A DNA stretch of 42,072 bases from Chloroflexota bacterium (GTDB taxonomy: Bacteria; Chloroflexota; UBA6077; FW602-bin22; JACPRP01), in the NCBI GenBank assembly GCA_023480885.1, contig JAMCWX010000027.1, positions 1-42,072 of the forward strand, given 5' to 3'. Below, piece after piece: positions 8,116 to 16,501 of the stretch. The notes below the pieces were generated by a model that was not told the origin of the DNA, searched no databases, and saw only the letters and a list, made by a program, of their open reading frames with translations. A program made the position numbers and the translations under genes. Each line of letters begins with the position of its first letter. Within the stretch, counting starts at the first letter, position 1.

Positions 8116-8822
8116 GCCTAATTCTTTGCAACTCCTTCGACGTTAAGGTATTATTACCCCGAAGAGGACTCCGACAATTTGGAATCCAAACGGCAGGCAT
8201 AGGTGTGGTTGGTGAATCGGCGCTAGACGACAGGACGCTGCGTGAAACGAGAACGGGGCGCAAAGCCCTGATTAGCTGCGGAATTCTGAAAGATGAAGTC
8301 GACGCGGCCCTGAAACTGGAGGGCCTGGATGTTCCTGTCTTCTACCTTTCTCCCGCGCCGTGCGTCGACCCCAGTTCCTTGGAAAAGCAACTCGTGAAAG
8401 CTCTGCAGAGGTCGTCGGAAGTTGCCGACCAGGCCGTCGTGTTAATCGGCTTGTGCCACCGAGACATCGACCAGATCATCGCCAGGTTCCCCGCGCGGCG
8501 TCTGCCAGTAAACGATTGTTTCGACGCGATTCTCGGGCCTCGACGGAAGCAACTGGACAGAGAGATGAACACCTTTTATACACTTCCGGCCTGGCTGCGT
8601 CATTGGAAGCGAGCGCTGGTAAGGAATCTTGGATGGGATGACGTCGATGCCCGCCAGAACTTCGGCCTTTATCAGCGCATTATCCTGCTCGACGCCGGCG
8701 TGAGCCCTTTCTCCGACGAGGAGATCCTGGAATTCTTCGATTTTACCAGTGTCCCCGTCGAAATAACGCAGGTGGACCTGGCTCCCCTGGCGAACCTGCT
8801 CCGAGAACATCTGACAACATAA
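8112..8822 (+). CDS. DUF1638 family protein
   Basis: The region from about residue 49 matches the DUF1638 family: KALISCGILKDEVDAAL near the start of the domain, then VFYLSPAPCVDP, a VVLIGLCHRDID segment, LPVNDCFDAILGPR, and NTFYTLPAWLRHW, followed by IILLDAGV near the end. The cysteines in SCGIL, GLC and NDC fall where the family has conserved cysteines. The biochemical role is not established; family members are often encoded near corrinoid-dependent methyltransferases. Here it is coupled to livF by a GTGA overlap, suggesting a role with the imported substrate. The first 48 residues do not look like the family, and a GTG at 8205 is a possible alternative start. Confidence 0.75.
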   Translation: MSLILCNSFDVKVLLPRRGLRQFGIQTAGIGVVGESALDDRTLRETRTGRKALISCGILKDEVDAALKLEGLDVPVFYLSPAPCVDPSSLEKQLVKALQRSSEVADQAVVLIGLCHRDIDQIIARFPARRLPVNDCFDAILGPRRKQLDREMNTFYTLPAWLRHWKRALVRNLGWDDVDARQNFGLYQRIILLDAGVSPFSDEEILEFFDFTSVPVEITQVDLAPLANLLREHLTT

Positions 8823-8884
8823 CAATTTGTCCCCTTCCCCGCTCGGTGCGGGGAAATCCCCTCTCCCAGAGGGAGAGGATCAGT

Positions 8885-8918
8885 CCCCTCTCCCTCTGGG
8901 AGAGGGTTAGGGTGAGGG
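8885..8918 (+). repeat. CCCTCTCC-family dispersed repeat, copy A
   Basis: A 34-bp repeat, CCCCTCTCCCTCTGGGAGAG followed by GGTTAGGGTGAGGG, partly self-complementary (CCCTCTCC..GGGAGAGGG). Near-identical copies lie at 22880-22912 and 27087-27120, all in the same orientation. A degenerate inverted piece (8859-8880) lies just before it. It is directly upstream of the moaD-moaE fusion gene. Confidence 0.85.
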
Positions 8919-8924
8919 CAAACC

Positions 8925-9593
8925 ATGAAAATCAAAATAAAACTCTTCGCCTCCTTCCGAGAAATCACCGGCCGCAAAGAAGCAGAAATGGAAGTCCCCA
9001 CCGGGACGACTGTTGCCGACGTCCTGGCGGCTCTCGTGAAAGAGAATCCACGCCTGGCCAGCGTCTCTCAAGCCAGCCGCTACGTGGTCGACCAGGAGTT
9101 CGTGGACGGCAACACCATTTTGCGCGAAGGCAGCGAAGTAGTCTTCGTGCCACCTGTGGCCGGGGGCCAGCCCTTCCTTGGGAAGTGCGAGATCACCGAG
9201 GAACCGCTTACGGCAGATGACCTGATCGCCGAGGTGGTCGACGATTCTGCTGGCGCGGTGGTGACGTTCGTGGGCGTGGTGCGCGGCAACTCCCAGGGCA
9301 AGCGAGTGTTGTACCTCGAGTACGAAGCCTACAAAGAGATGGCGGAGAAGAAGCTGGCGGAGATCGCCGCCGAGATTCGCGAGAAATGGGGCTTCGAGAA
9401 GATTGCCATCAGACATCGTGTGGGGCATCTGGAGGTTGGCGAGGCCGCCGTGGTCATCGCCGTCGGCTCGCCCCATCGCAAAGAGGGCTTCGACGCCTGT
9501 CAGCACGCCATCGACCGTCTCAAGCAAATCGTTCCCATTTGGAAGAAAGAGGTCTTCGAGGACGGTGAAGTCTGGGTTGGCTGGCAGGACTAG
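8925..9593 (+). CDS. MoaD-MoaE fusion molybdopterin synthase
   Basis: Residues 1-81 are a MoaD-type ubiquitin-like domain (IKLFASFREITGRKEAE ... EVVFVPPVAGG), whose C-terminal Gly-Gly normally carries the thiocarboxylate sulfur. Instead of ending, the chain continues at residues 85-222 into MoaE, with VVTFVGVVRGNS, LEYEAYKEMAEKK, IRHRVGHLEVGEAAVVIAV, SPHRKEGFDACQHAIDRLK and VPIWKKE carrying the active-site lysines and arginine. Together the halves convert cyclic pyranopterin monophosphate to molybdopterin. Such fusions are known (MoaX in Mycobacterium tuberculosis), where cleavage after Gly-Gly activates the enzyme. Here the cofactor could serve the molybdopterin oxidoreductase encoded 15 kb away. 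The stop codon lies in a 13-bp tandem repeat. Confidence 0.92.
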   Translation: MKIKIKLFASFREITGRKEAEMEVPTGTTVADVLAALVKENPRLASVSQASRYVVDQEFVDGNTILREGSEVVFVPPVAGGQPFLGKCEITEEPLTADDLIAEVVDDSAGAVVTFVGVVRGNSQGKRVLYLEYEAYKEMAEKKLAEIAAEIREKWGFEKIAIRHRVGHLEVGEAAVVIAVGSPHRKEGFDACQHAIDRLKQIVPIWKKEVFEDGEVWVGWQD

Positions 9594-9616
9594 AATTTAG
9601 CTTTAGAATTTAGCTT
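9591..9616 (+). repeat. 13-bp tandem duplication at the moaD-moaE stop
   Basis: TAGAATTTAGCTT is repeated twice without a gap, the first copy providing the TAG stop of the fusion gene. It is a simple local duplication. Confidence 0.8.
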
Positions 9617-9855
9617 CTAGACAAGCTTGCCCGCCTACGCTAAAATTGGTATTAAAGATTCATTTCATTAGCGGTTTTCATCGGAGTTGAGTTGCCGTGC
9701 CGTGGCAGAGGCATGGCTATTGGCGCGCCTTTCGCGCCGGTCTCAATTCTTCTCACCTGGCCGAGCTTGATAGGCAAGCCCAGGAGAGGTCGCATTCGGT
9801 GTAAGGGCCGGATGAGGATTGAAACCTCTGCAAACCGCTGATTCAGGAGGCAGCC

Positions 9856-11385
9856 ATGGGAATCTCGGCGCTGCGGGCCACAGTTACGGAGGTGACGACT
9901 CCTTTGTTGGCTGTGGGCATTTTCGAGGGTGATCCAACCCCGATAGGGGATGCGGGGACGGTTGATGCGGCTCTTGGCGGATTGATTCGCCAACTCATTG
10001 CGGACAAAGAGGTTACAGGCGAACCCAACGAAGTCACTGTAGTCCATACGCAGGGCAAGTTGCCTGCGACTCGAATCGCCGTCGTCGGCCTGGGTAAGAG
10101 AGCCGATTTTAACATCGACATCGTTCGCCAGGCTTCCGCTACAGTCGCGCTCAAGGCGCGCGGTTTGCACGTTCCTCGCTACGCGGTAATGCTCTTGGGG
10201 TTGGGCCAGGCCGGAGTCACGGCAGAGCAGAGCGCAGTCGCGCTCTCCGAAGGCGCTTTCCTGGGCCTTTACGAGTACGAACAATTCAAGAAGCCAACGG
10301 AGGAAACGCCGACGAAGATCGAAGAGATCGTGGTGGTCGCTTCCGATCAAGCCGACGTCGACGCTGCTCAGCGCGGCGTGCATTGTGGCGAGGTCGCCGC
10401 CAGAGGCGTGAACCTGGCGCGCGATCTATCGAACGGTCCGCCTAACCTGGTGACGCCGGCGTATCTGGCCGATACAGCCAGGTCTATCGCCCAGCGGTTG
10501 GGCTTCTCCTGCGAGGTCTTCGAAGTCGACGCGTTGCGAAAAAGAAATATGGGGGGCATCGTCGCGGTTGGGCAGGGAAGCAGCCATCCTCCGTGTCTCA
10601 TCGTGATGCGCTATTCAGGGGGCGCTCCTGGTAGCAAGACCTTCGCTGCGGTTGGCAAAGGCATAACCTTCGACAGCGGTGGCCTTGACATAAAACCTGC
10701 TGATGGTATGCTGACCATGAAGCACGACATGTCGGGCGCTGCCGCCGTAATCGGTTTCATGCAGGCGGCGGCAGAGCTCAAGCTGCCCATCAACATTCTC
10801 GGTCTGGCCAGCGCCGCGGAGAATCTGCCGAGCGGCACGGCCTACCGGCCTAGCGATATCATCACCGCTTTCAATGGCAAGACGATCGAAGTGAGCAATA
10901 CCGACGCCGAAGGACGGCTCGTCCTTTCTGACGCTCTGGCTTACGCGGTCGATCAGGGTGCCAGCGCCATCGTCGACCTTGCCACGCTGACAGGGGGCTG
11001 CATCGTCGCGCTGGGAACCGTCGCCTCGGGAATCCTTGGCAATAACGACAGCTTGATCGAGACAGTGCGGCAGGCCGCGGAGGCGACCGGAGAGCGGGTA
11101 TGGCAGCTTCCTCTCTGGAAAGAGTACGCCGAACAGCTAAAGAGCGACATAGCCGACACGAAGAGCTCAGGCGCCAGACAGGCATCGGCGATCACGGCAG
11201 CCTATTTCCTGTCCAATTTTGTGGATGACGTGCCGTGGGTCCACGTCGACATCGCCGGCACGGCCTATTATGGGGCCGACCAGGTATATTACCCTAAGGA
11301 TCGGCCATATCTGCCGAGCGGCGCGACCGGCGTAGGCGTCAGGCTGCTGCTGAGTATCGTCGAGCGATGGGCGAAGTCACCTTAG
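9856..11385 (+). CDS. pepA: Leucyl aminopeptidase, M17 family
   Basis: A 509-residue cytosolic metallo-aminopeptidase of normal length. All M17 two-metal ligands are visible: K268 and D273 in GKGITFDSGG, D291 in KHDMSG, D350 and E352 in NTDAEGRL; the catalytic lysine is K280 and the catalytic arginine R354. The N-terminal 170 residues form the macro-domain-like cap. The family removes N-terminal residues from peptides and serves in protein turnover; some members also bind DNA. AGGAGG at 9846-9851 precedes the ATG. The next gene begins 15 bp downstream, so the two are probably co-transcribed. Confidence 0.95.
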   Translation: MGISALRATVTEVTTPLLAVGIFEGDPTPIGDAGTVDAALGGLIRQLIADKEVTGEPNEVTVVHTQGKLPATRIAVVGLGKRADFNIDIVRQASATVALKARGLHVPRYAVMLLGLGQAGVTAEQSAVALSEGAFLGLYEYEQFKKPTEETPTKIEEIVVVASDQADVDAAQRGVHCGEVAARGVNLARDLSNGPPNLVTPAYLADTARSIAQRLGFSCEVFEVDALRKRNMGGIVAVGQGSSHPPCLIVMRYSGGAPGSKTFAAVGKGITFDSGGLDIKPADGMLTMKHDMSGAAAVIGFMQAAAELKLPINILGLASAAENLPSGTAYRPSDIITAFNGKTIEVSNTDAEGRLVLSDALAYAVDQGASAIVDLATLTGGCIVALGTVASGILGNNDSLIETVRQAAEATGERVWQLPLWKEYAEQLKSDIADTKSSGARQASAITAAYFLSNFVDDVPWVHVDIAGTAYYGADQVYYPKDRPYLPSGATGVGVRLLLSIVERWAKSP

Positions 11386-11400
11386 AAAGGCGAACGAACT

Positions 11401-12474
11401 ATGCCTGATCCATCCAATGAATACATCCGCGTCGACCACAACGTGCTTAGAGACTTCGTGACCGAGGTTATCAGCCGCCTTGGCGTCCAGCGCGAGGACG
11501 CTTTCGTCACCGCTGATGTCCTGGTGCAGGCAGAGCTTCGGGGCATCGAGTCGCACGGAGTCCAGCGGCTTGCTCGTTACGTAAACGGCATCAAGCAAGG
11601 GGCGATCGACACTCGTGCGCACATTAAGGTAATCAACGAGACCCCGTCGACAGCACTGGTCGATGGCGGGAACGGCCTTGGCCAACCTGTGGGCAAGTTC
11701 GGCATGGACCTTTGCTTGCGCAAGGCTGAACAGGCCGGAGCGGCCTTCGTCTGCGTGCGGAACTCCAACCATTACGGCATCGCCGGGTACTACGCGATGA
11801 TGGCTCTGCCGCGCCAGATGATCGGCATGTCGTTCACCAACTCCCGTCCTCTGGCAGTGCCAACCCATGGACGGCAGGCGTTGATCGGCACGAACCCTAT
11901 CAGCATCGCCGTTCCAGCCGGCAACGAGCTTCCTTTCGTGCTCGACATGGCTACGTCCGTGGTGCCGATTGGCAAGGTCGAGGTGGCCGCCATCAAGGGC
12001 GTGCCCATACCGCTGGGCTGGGCTGTGGACGGCTCCGGCCTCCCGACGACCGATCCTGCCGCCGTGCTGAGCGGCGGAGGTGCGTTGCCTCTGGGCGGCA
12101 CAGCCGAGTTCAGCGGATACAAAGGCTACGGGCTGGCTGTCATGGTCGACATTCTCTGCGGCGTTCTCTCGGGCGCGGGCTTTGCCGCTCTTGTGGGCGG
12201 GAAAAATGGCCCGGCCAACGTCGGCCACTTCTTCGCGGCGATGCGCGTGGATGCCTTCAGACCGCTCGGCGAGTTCAAAGCGGCGATGGATTCGTTGCTG
12301 CGCAGCTTGAAGGACTCACCCAAGGCTGAGGGCGAGGGTCGCATCTTCGTGGCCGGCGAGAAGGAGTTCGAGCGAGAACAGGAGTATCGCCTCGACGGCA
12401 TTCCTCTGTATCATAAAGTGCTCCAGGATGTCCAGCGCATCGGCAAGGACCTCGACGTCGAGTGGAAGGCTTAG
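11401..12474 (+). CDS. Malate/L-lactate dehydrogenase family oxidoreductase (Ldh_2)
   Basis: A 357-residue NAD(P)-dependent 2-hydroxyacid dehydrogenase of the family that includes YlbC, AllD, ComC and DpkA, distinct from classical malate dehydrogenase. Landmarks are ELRGIESHGVQRLARYV with the conserved histidine, GQPVGKFGMDL, VRNSNHYGIAGYYAMMAL with the catalytic histidine, LIGTNPISIAVPA, FVLDMATS and FSGYKGYGLAVMVDIL. The substrate among malate, lactate, ureidoglycolate, sulfolactate or cyclic imines cannot be decided. It lies 15 bp after pepA and is followed by a perfect hairpin that could terminate the operon. Confidence 0.9.
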   Translation: MPDPSNEYIRVDHNVLRDFVTEVISRLGVQREDAFVTADVLVQAELRGIESHGVQRLARYVNGIKQGAIDTRAHIKVINETPSTALVDGGNGLGQPVGKFGMDLCLRKAEQAGAAFVCVRNSNHYGIAGYYAMMALPRQMIGMSFTNSRPLAVPTHGRQALIGTNPISIAVPAGNELPFVLDMATSVVPIGKVEVAAIKGVPIPLGWAVDGSGLPTTDPAAVLSGGGALPLGGTAEFSGYKGYGLAVMVDILCGVLSGAGFAALVGGKNGPANVGHFFAAMRVDAFRPLGEFKAAMDSLLRSLKDSPKAEGEGRIFVAGEKEFEREQEYRLDGIPLYHKVLQDVQRIGKDLDVEWKA

Positions 12475-12486
12475 GTATCCGGCTGA

Positions 12487-12519
12487 AGACAGACGCGGTC
12501 TTCAAGACCGCGTCTGTCT
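12487..12519. terminator. Perfect hairpin after the dehydrogenase gene
   Basis: Two perfectly complementary 16-base arms, AGACAGACGCGGTCTT and AAGACCGCGTCTGTCT, flank a single C (12503). It can fold as a very stable hairpin between two genes of the same strand, but no U-tract follows, so it may be an intergenic palindromic repeat rather than a classical terminator. A related palindrome is at 35079-35102. Confidence 0.5.
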
Positions 12520-12596
12520 GTGCGGCCACGATCGAGAAATGGCACGTGCCTTGCAGTGTGAATAATCAGCCTCGGAAACCGCAAGGGGGCGTGATC

Positions 12597-13532
12597 GTGC
12601 TGCCTGTCGAAGAGAAAACCATCATCGACGCTGTCAAGAAGGCCACGCCATCGACGGTCAATGTCGCAACTATCAGCCGTGCCGAGGAGGCGGCGTTCCA
12701 GCCTATGCCCAGAAGAGGCGTGGGATCCGGCGTGATTCTGACCCCCGACGGCTACATTGTGACCAATAACCACCTCGTCAGAGGAGCTCAAGAGATTCGC
12801 GTCACCCTTACAGATGGTCGAAAACTGCAGGCCAGCCTGGTCGGAACTGCCGCCGTGAGAGACGTCGCCGTCATTAAGCTCGATGCGCGTGATCTCCCAG
12901 CCGCCGAGTTTGCCGATTCTGATAAGCTACAGGTGGGCCAGCTTGCCATTGCCATTGGGAACCCCTTCGGCATCAAGGGCGCACCGACTGTCACCGTCGG
13001 TGTCGTCAGCGCGCTCGATCGGACCATCGTCTCGCACGAAGTGTTCCTCGAAGCCCTCATTCAGACCGATGCCGCGATCAACCCGGGAAACTCAGGAGGC
13101 GCATTGGTCGATAGCCAGGCCAGGGTGATCGGCATCAACACCGCGGTTATCCCCTACGCACAGGGTGTTGGATTCGCCATTCCTGTGAACACAGCTCGGG
13201 CGTTTGCGGAGCGCATAATTCGTGAAGGGACTATCACGGCTCCGTGGCTTGGAGCCTACGGCTTCGAGCTCGACGCGGCGAAGGCCAGGGCGCTCAATCT
13301 GCCCATCGACAAAGGAATGCTGATCGCGCACGTCATGCGAGGCTCGCCAGCCCACCACGCCCGGCTTCGACCTGGGGATGTGATACGGACGGTGGACGGC
13401 CGCGCGATTCGCAGCCCGAAGGAACTCTACGCGTTCATCCTTCAAGCTAACGTGGGAGATACGGTCAGCCTCCAGGTGCTGCGGCGAGGTTATACCAAGT
13501 CTGTCGACGTGACACTCGAAGCTGCTACATAA
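12597..13532 (+). CDS. HtrA/DegP-like trypsin-fold serine protease with one PDZ domain
   Basis: The catalytic triad is intact: H59 in IVTNNHLVRGA, D89 in VRDVAVIKL and S166 in NPGNSGGAL. A single PDZ domain occupies about residues 210-305 (GMLIAHVMRGSPAHHARLRPGDVIRTVDGRAI). The family degrades or refolds damaged proteins. Unlike most bacterial HtrA proteins, this one has no signal peptide or transmembrane anchor in any plausible start, so it appears soluble and cytoplasmic. GTG at 12597 is preferred because AAGGGGG at 12583-12589 lies seven bases upstream; GTG at 12591 is possible, and an earlier frame start at 12462 would run through the hairpin. It converges with the BON protein gene, overlapping its stop by 8 bp. 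Confidence 0.9.
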   Translation: MLPVEEKTIIDAVKKATPSTVNVATISRAEEAAFQPMPRRGVGSGVILTPDGYIVTNNHLVRGAQEIRVTLTDGRKLQASLVGTAAVRDVAVIKLDARDLPAAEFADSDKLQVGQLAIAIGNPFGIKGAPTVTVGVVSALDRTIVSHEVFLEALIQTDAAINPGNSGGALVDSQARVIGINTAVIPYAQGVGFAIPVNTARAFAERIIREGTITAPWLGAYGFELDAAKARALNLPIDKGMLIAHVMRGSPAHHARLRPGDVIRTVDGRAIRSPKELYAFILQANVGDTVSLQVLRRGYTKSVDVTLEAAT

Positions 13533-14217
13533 TTGAAGGCCTCGACAACCCTATTCCTATCGTCAGCTCGTTTCGCACTTCCACGACGCCAGCGGTGAAA
13601 CGAGCGTCCTCTTCTGCTGCGCGTCTCTCCTCTGCGCTGCTGACCTGGCCGCGCAACGTGACCTTGCCCTTGCTGCTCGATGCGCTGATTCGCGTTGTAT
13701 CTAGAATTCTCGCGTCCCTTGAGATGGCCGTTCGCACGTCGTCTTCGATTTCGGCGTCCGATCGAACCCTGGTGGGCGACACCTCGATGTAGTTGGCCAC
13801 GTCGACCACGCCGGCGGTGAACCATGCGTCTTCCTCCGCAGCCTCTTTCTCGGCTAACGTGGCGACGGTTCCACTGAGCTCGACGACGCTTCCGTTAACT
13901 CTCAAGGCAACATTCCTTTCGTCCAGCCGATTGTCTGCCTTCAGGGTGTTCACGATGTCCGTCATTATATCGGCGTCGAGACGTGGACCTTCGGGTGCTA
14001 CTGTGATTCCATCGACGACGTTCTTCACGCCCTTTATCTTCCAGGCATCTTCGATAGCCACTGTTTTCTCTGAAAAGGTCCTGACTGTTCCCGACAGCGT
14101 TACCGTGCCTTCGGTCACGTCGACAGCTACATTCGAATCGTCGAGGCGCACGTCCCAGGCCAGCGTATCTCGTATATCCTGAATGATTAAATCGTCTGGT
14201 CTCCTTCCGACCTCCAT
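13525..14217 (-). CDS. Triple BON-domain protein
   Basis: The 230-residue protein is three consecutive BON domains, at about residues 7-75, 80-148 and 152-222. Each has the repeating pattern helix, then V-x-G-x-V-x-L-x-G-x-V, then a helix with EDAW or EDAR and a final GV-x-x-V-x-N segment. BON domains are thought to bind membranes or ligands; in OsmY and Kbp-like proteins they serve in stress responses and potassium sensing. No signal peptide is present, so it should be cytoplasmic. ATG at 14217 is chosen because GGGAGG lies eight bases upstream; a GTG at 14226 is nearly on top of that site. It is divergent from the single-BON gene next to it. Confidence 0.88.
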   Translation of the reverse strand: MEVGRRPDDLIIQDIRDTLAWDVRLDDSNVAVDVTEGTVTLSGTVRTFSEKTVAIEDAWKIKGVKNVVDGITVAPEGPRLDADIMTDIVNTLKADNRLDERNVALRVNGSVVELSGTVATLAEKEAAEEDAWFTAGVVDVANYIEVSPTRVRSDAEIEDDVRTAISRDARILDTTRISASSSKGKVTLRGQVSSAEERRAAEEDARFTAGVVEVRNELTIGIGLSRPSIM

Positions 14218-14348
14218 AGGCTTCACCTCCCCTACTCACGACTATCCGGCAAGATGAGTGCCTTCACTAGCCTGGCCTGGTCATCCGGCATAAATGTTGC
14301 AGGGGCATGTCAGACACAGTACGGAAGAACGAAAGGAGGCAGATTTCT

Positions 14349-14657
14349 ATGCCATTTACACGACAGCCTTATCCAGACCGTGAGCCGAATCCCACTTCCT
14401 TCCCTGTGGGCAGCGAAGCCGAGTTACCAGGCAAGATCGTGAAAAGGGAGGATCAGGCGATCAGACGAGACATCGAGTCGGCGCTGTTTTACGACAACAT
14501 GGTGAACTCGTTCCAGGTAACTGTCGACGTGGTGGACGGCGTGGTTACGCTCTCGGGTGCCGTGGACTCGGAAGACGAGCGGCGAATGGCGGAAGAAGAT
14601 GCCAGGGTTATCCCCGGCGTGCGCCAGATCGTGAACAACCTGACGGTAAGATCGTAG
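14349..14657 (+). CDS. Small BON-domain protein
   Basis: A 102-residue protein with one BON domain at about residues 33-101 (AIRRDIESALFYDN, VDVVDGVVTLSGAVDSEDERRMAEEDAR, GVRQIVNNLTV). The N-terminal 30 residues are polar and proline-rich. A strong AAAGGAGG at 14332-14339 sets the ATG at 14349. It is transcribed away from the triple-BON gene across a 131-bp gap, and the two proteins may act together. No export signal is seen. Confidence 0.85.
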   Translation: MPFTRQPYPDREPNPTSFPVGSEAELPGKIVKREDQAIRRDIESALFYDNMVNSFQVTVDVVDGVVTLSGAVDSEDERRMAEEDARVIPGVRQIVNNLTVRS

Positions 14658-14673
14658 CAAGCTTGATTCGGAG

Positions 14674-16203
14674 TCAGAATCCCCTCTCCGTGAACCGAGG
14701 GGCCATCAAGTTATCGACTGGCGCGTAGTCGTCGGTGAGGACTATTTGGCGGCCCTGCTGCAGGTATTCGTCGAGTTGAGCCTGGGGCATTAAGGTGCTG
14801 GTGAGTTGCTGCGCGCCGTTTTCTGAGGCGGCCTGCTTGAATCCTTCGACGTCGAACGGCCGATCGCCGGCGAGGACGACATAGGTGCTGGATCCGTCGA
14901 AATCCCAGGCGTTACCCAGGCCGAAAAGGTAGACGTGCTGAAAGGTTCGTTTCAGGGTGCTCACATAGGCGCGCAAAAACTCGCCCTTCTTGTAATTGTC
15001 GATGACGTTGACCATGTAGAAGCCGCCAGGCGTCAACGTGTTCCTTACCTTATCGTTGAACTCTTTCGTCGTCAGGTGGTAAGGCAGCGACAGGTCGTTG
15101 AAGGCGTCCCCCATCACAAGGTTGTACTTCGTGCCCTGCGCGTTATCGTCGAAGAACATGCGGGCGTCCTCGTTGTACGTCCTTACCCTTGTGTCAGGTC
15201 GGAGCCCAAGGTAACCGTAGGCAGTCTGCGTGACGCCAGGATCGATCTCGACCACGTCGATGTGGCTCGAAGGATAAACGGTCTCCAGATACCTTGGGAA
15301 AGTGTACCCGCCTCCACCAATAAACATCGCGCTGACGTTCGAATCTCTCCTGGCGATGTACTTGGAGATTTCCGCGTAGACCTTCTCGTATCCATACTCT
15401 AGCCGCGTCGGGTCGTCCACCCAGCTATAGCTGTGAATCAGGTGGTCGAGGACGAGTTCCTTACGAATCGTATTATCCGACATCTTCGTCTCGTTCACCC
15501 TGATGCTGTAGTAGCTGGTTTCCATCAGAAAGGGAGACTGGAGCGCACCTGCGTCGTACAGGTAGTAGGCAAACCCGCCGAAGATTAGCAGGAGCGCTGC
15601 CAGGTCCACTTTGGTCCTGCGCCAGTCGCCAAAGACGATGGCCATCACAAGCAGAACAATTGCCACAGTGAAGACGATCGCTCTGGTGCCCATCAAGGCG
15701 ATAAGCACGAACCCGGTGAGGAACGTGCCGAAGATGCTGCCCAGCGCGCCGCAGGCATAGATTTTCCCCACGATGTTGCCAGCCTCGTTGAGGTTCTCGA
15801 GCGTCAGCTTGACGACTATTGGCGAGATCGTTCCCAGGATGCAACTGGGAGGGAAGAAGATAATAAACGCCAGGATGAGGATCCTCTCCACCAGCCCGAC
15901 GGTGAACGGCAGCCCGTTAAGGTAGTTGATGGTGACCAGGATGCTCAGGCTGAGCAACCCTGACAACAGGAGGATGATCCCCAACGTCTTGCGCGATCCC
16001 CAGCGATCGGCGATCTTTCCGCCCAGGTAGTTGCCAAGGCTTATTCCTGCCAGAACGACTCCGATGATGCTCGTCCACGTGTAGAGCGATACTCCCACGT
16101 AAGGCGCCATGATGCGGCCCGCCACGAGTTCGATGATAAGCGAGCAGGCCGAGGCTACGAAAACAATAAAGCTCGATATCCAAATGTTGTTAGATTTCAG
16201 CAA
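14674..16203 (-). CDS. Membrane protein with C-terminal spermidine-synthase-like domain
   Basis: About the first 220 residues form roughly seven transmembrane helices (for example FIVFVASACSLIIELVAGRIMAPYVGVSLYTWTSIIGVVLAGISLGNYLGG is typical of these fused transporter-like proteins). The remaining part is a Rossmann methyltransferase-fold domain like polyamine aminopropyltransferases: FIGGGGYTFPRYL, VVEIDPGVTQTA, YNEDARMFF, and GDAFNDLSLPYHLTTKEF, ending in the characteristic TDDYAPVDNLMAP. Many fused proteins of this type have no demonstrated spermidine synthase activity, so the reaction is uncertain. The start is TTG at 16203 with GGAG eight bases upstream. The gene converges with the small BON gene, 16 bp away. 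Confidence 0.85.
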   Translation of the reverse strand: MLKSNNIWISSFIVFVASACSLIIELVAGRIMAPYVGVSLYTWTSIIGVVLAGISLGNYLGGKIADRWGSRKTLGIILLLSGLLSLSILVTINYLNGLPFTVGLVERILILAFIIFFPPSCILGTISPIVVKLTLENLNEAGNIVGKIYACGALGSIFGTFLTGFVLIALMGTRAIVFTVAIVLLVMAIVFGDWRRTKVDLAALLLIFGGFAYYLYDAGALQSPFLMETSYYSIRVNETKMSDNTIRKELVLDHLIHSYSWVDDPTRLEYGYEKVYAEISKYIARRDSNVSAMFIGGGGYTFPRYLETVYPSSHIDVVEIDPGVTQTAYGYLGLRPDTRVRTYNEDARMFFDDNAQGTKYNLVMGDAFNDLSLPYHLTTKEFNDKVRNTLTPGGFYMVNVIDNYKKGEFLRAYVSTLKRTFQHVYLFGLGNAWDFDGSSTYVVLAGDRPFDVEGFKQAASENGAQQLTSTLMPQAQLDEYLQQGRQIVLTDDYAPVDNLMAPRFTERGF

Positions 16204-16501
16204 TCATCTTCTCCGTCTGGGAAGTCGGTGTCTCCACCGCCGCCTGCTGACGTTCATTCTACACCAAGTTGCCGCCTATGTCACGGGGGCGATGTGCCTT
16301 TGACTTTTGTTTACCTCTGCAATCGCAGGCCTTTATCACTTATTTAAACTCCTGTGCTAATTTTATTCTGATATGCTTTCGCAACATTTCTGCAGCATTT
16401 TGCATTAAGGCTGGCCCAGCTCAAGGCCGTTCGCCCCCTACAAATAGACAGGGGTGGCCTAATATTCTCGCGAAACGCTGTAGTCATAAGGGGCTCAAAC
16501 G

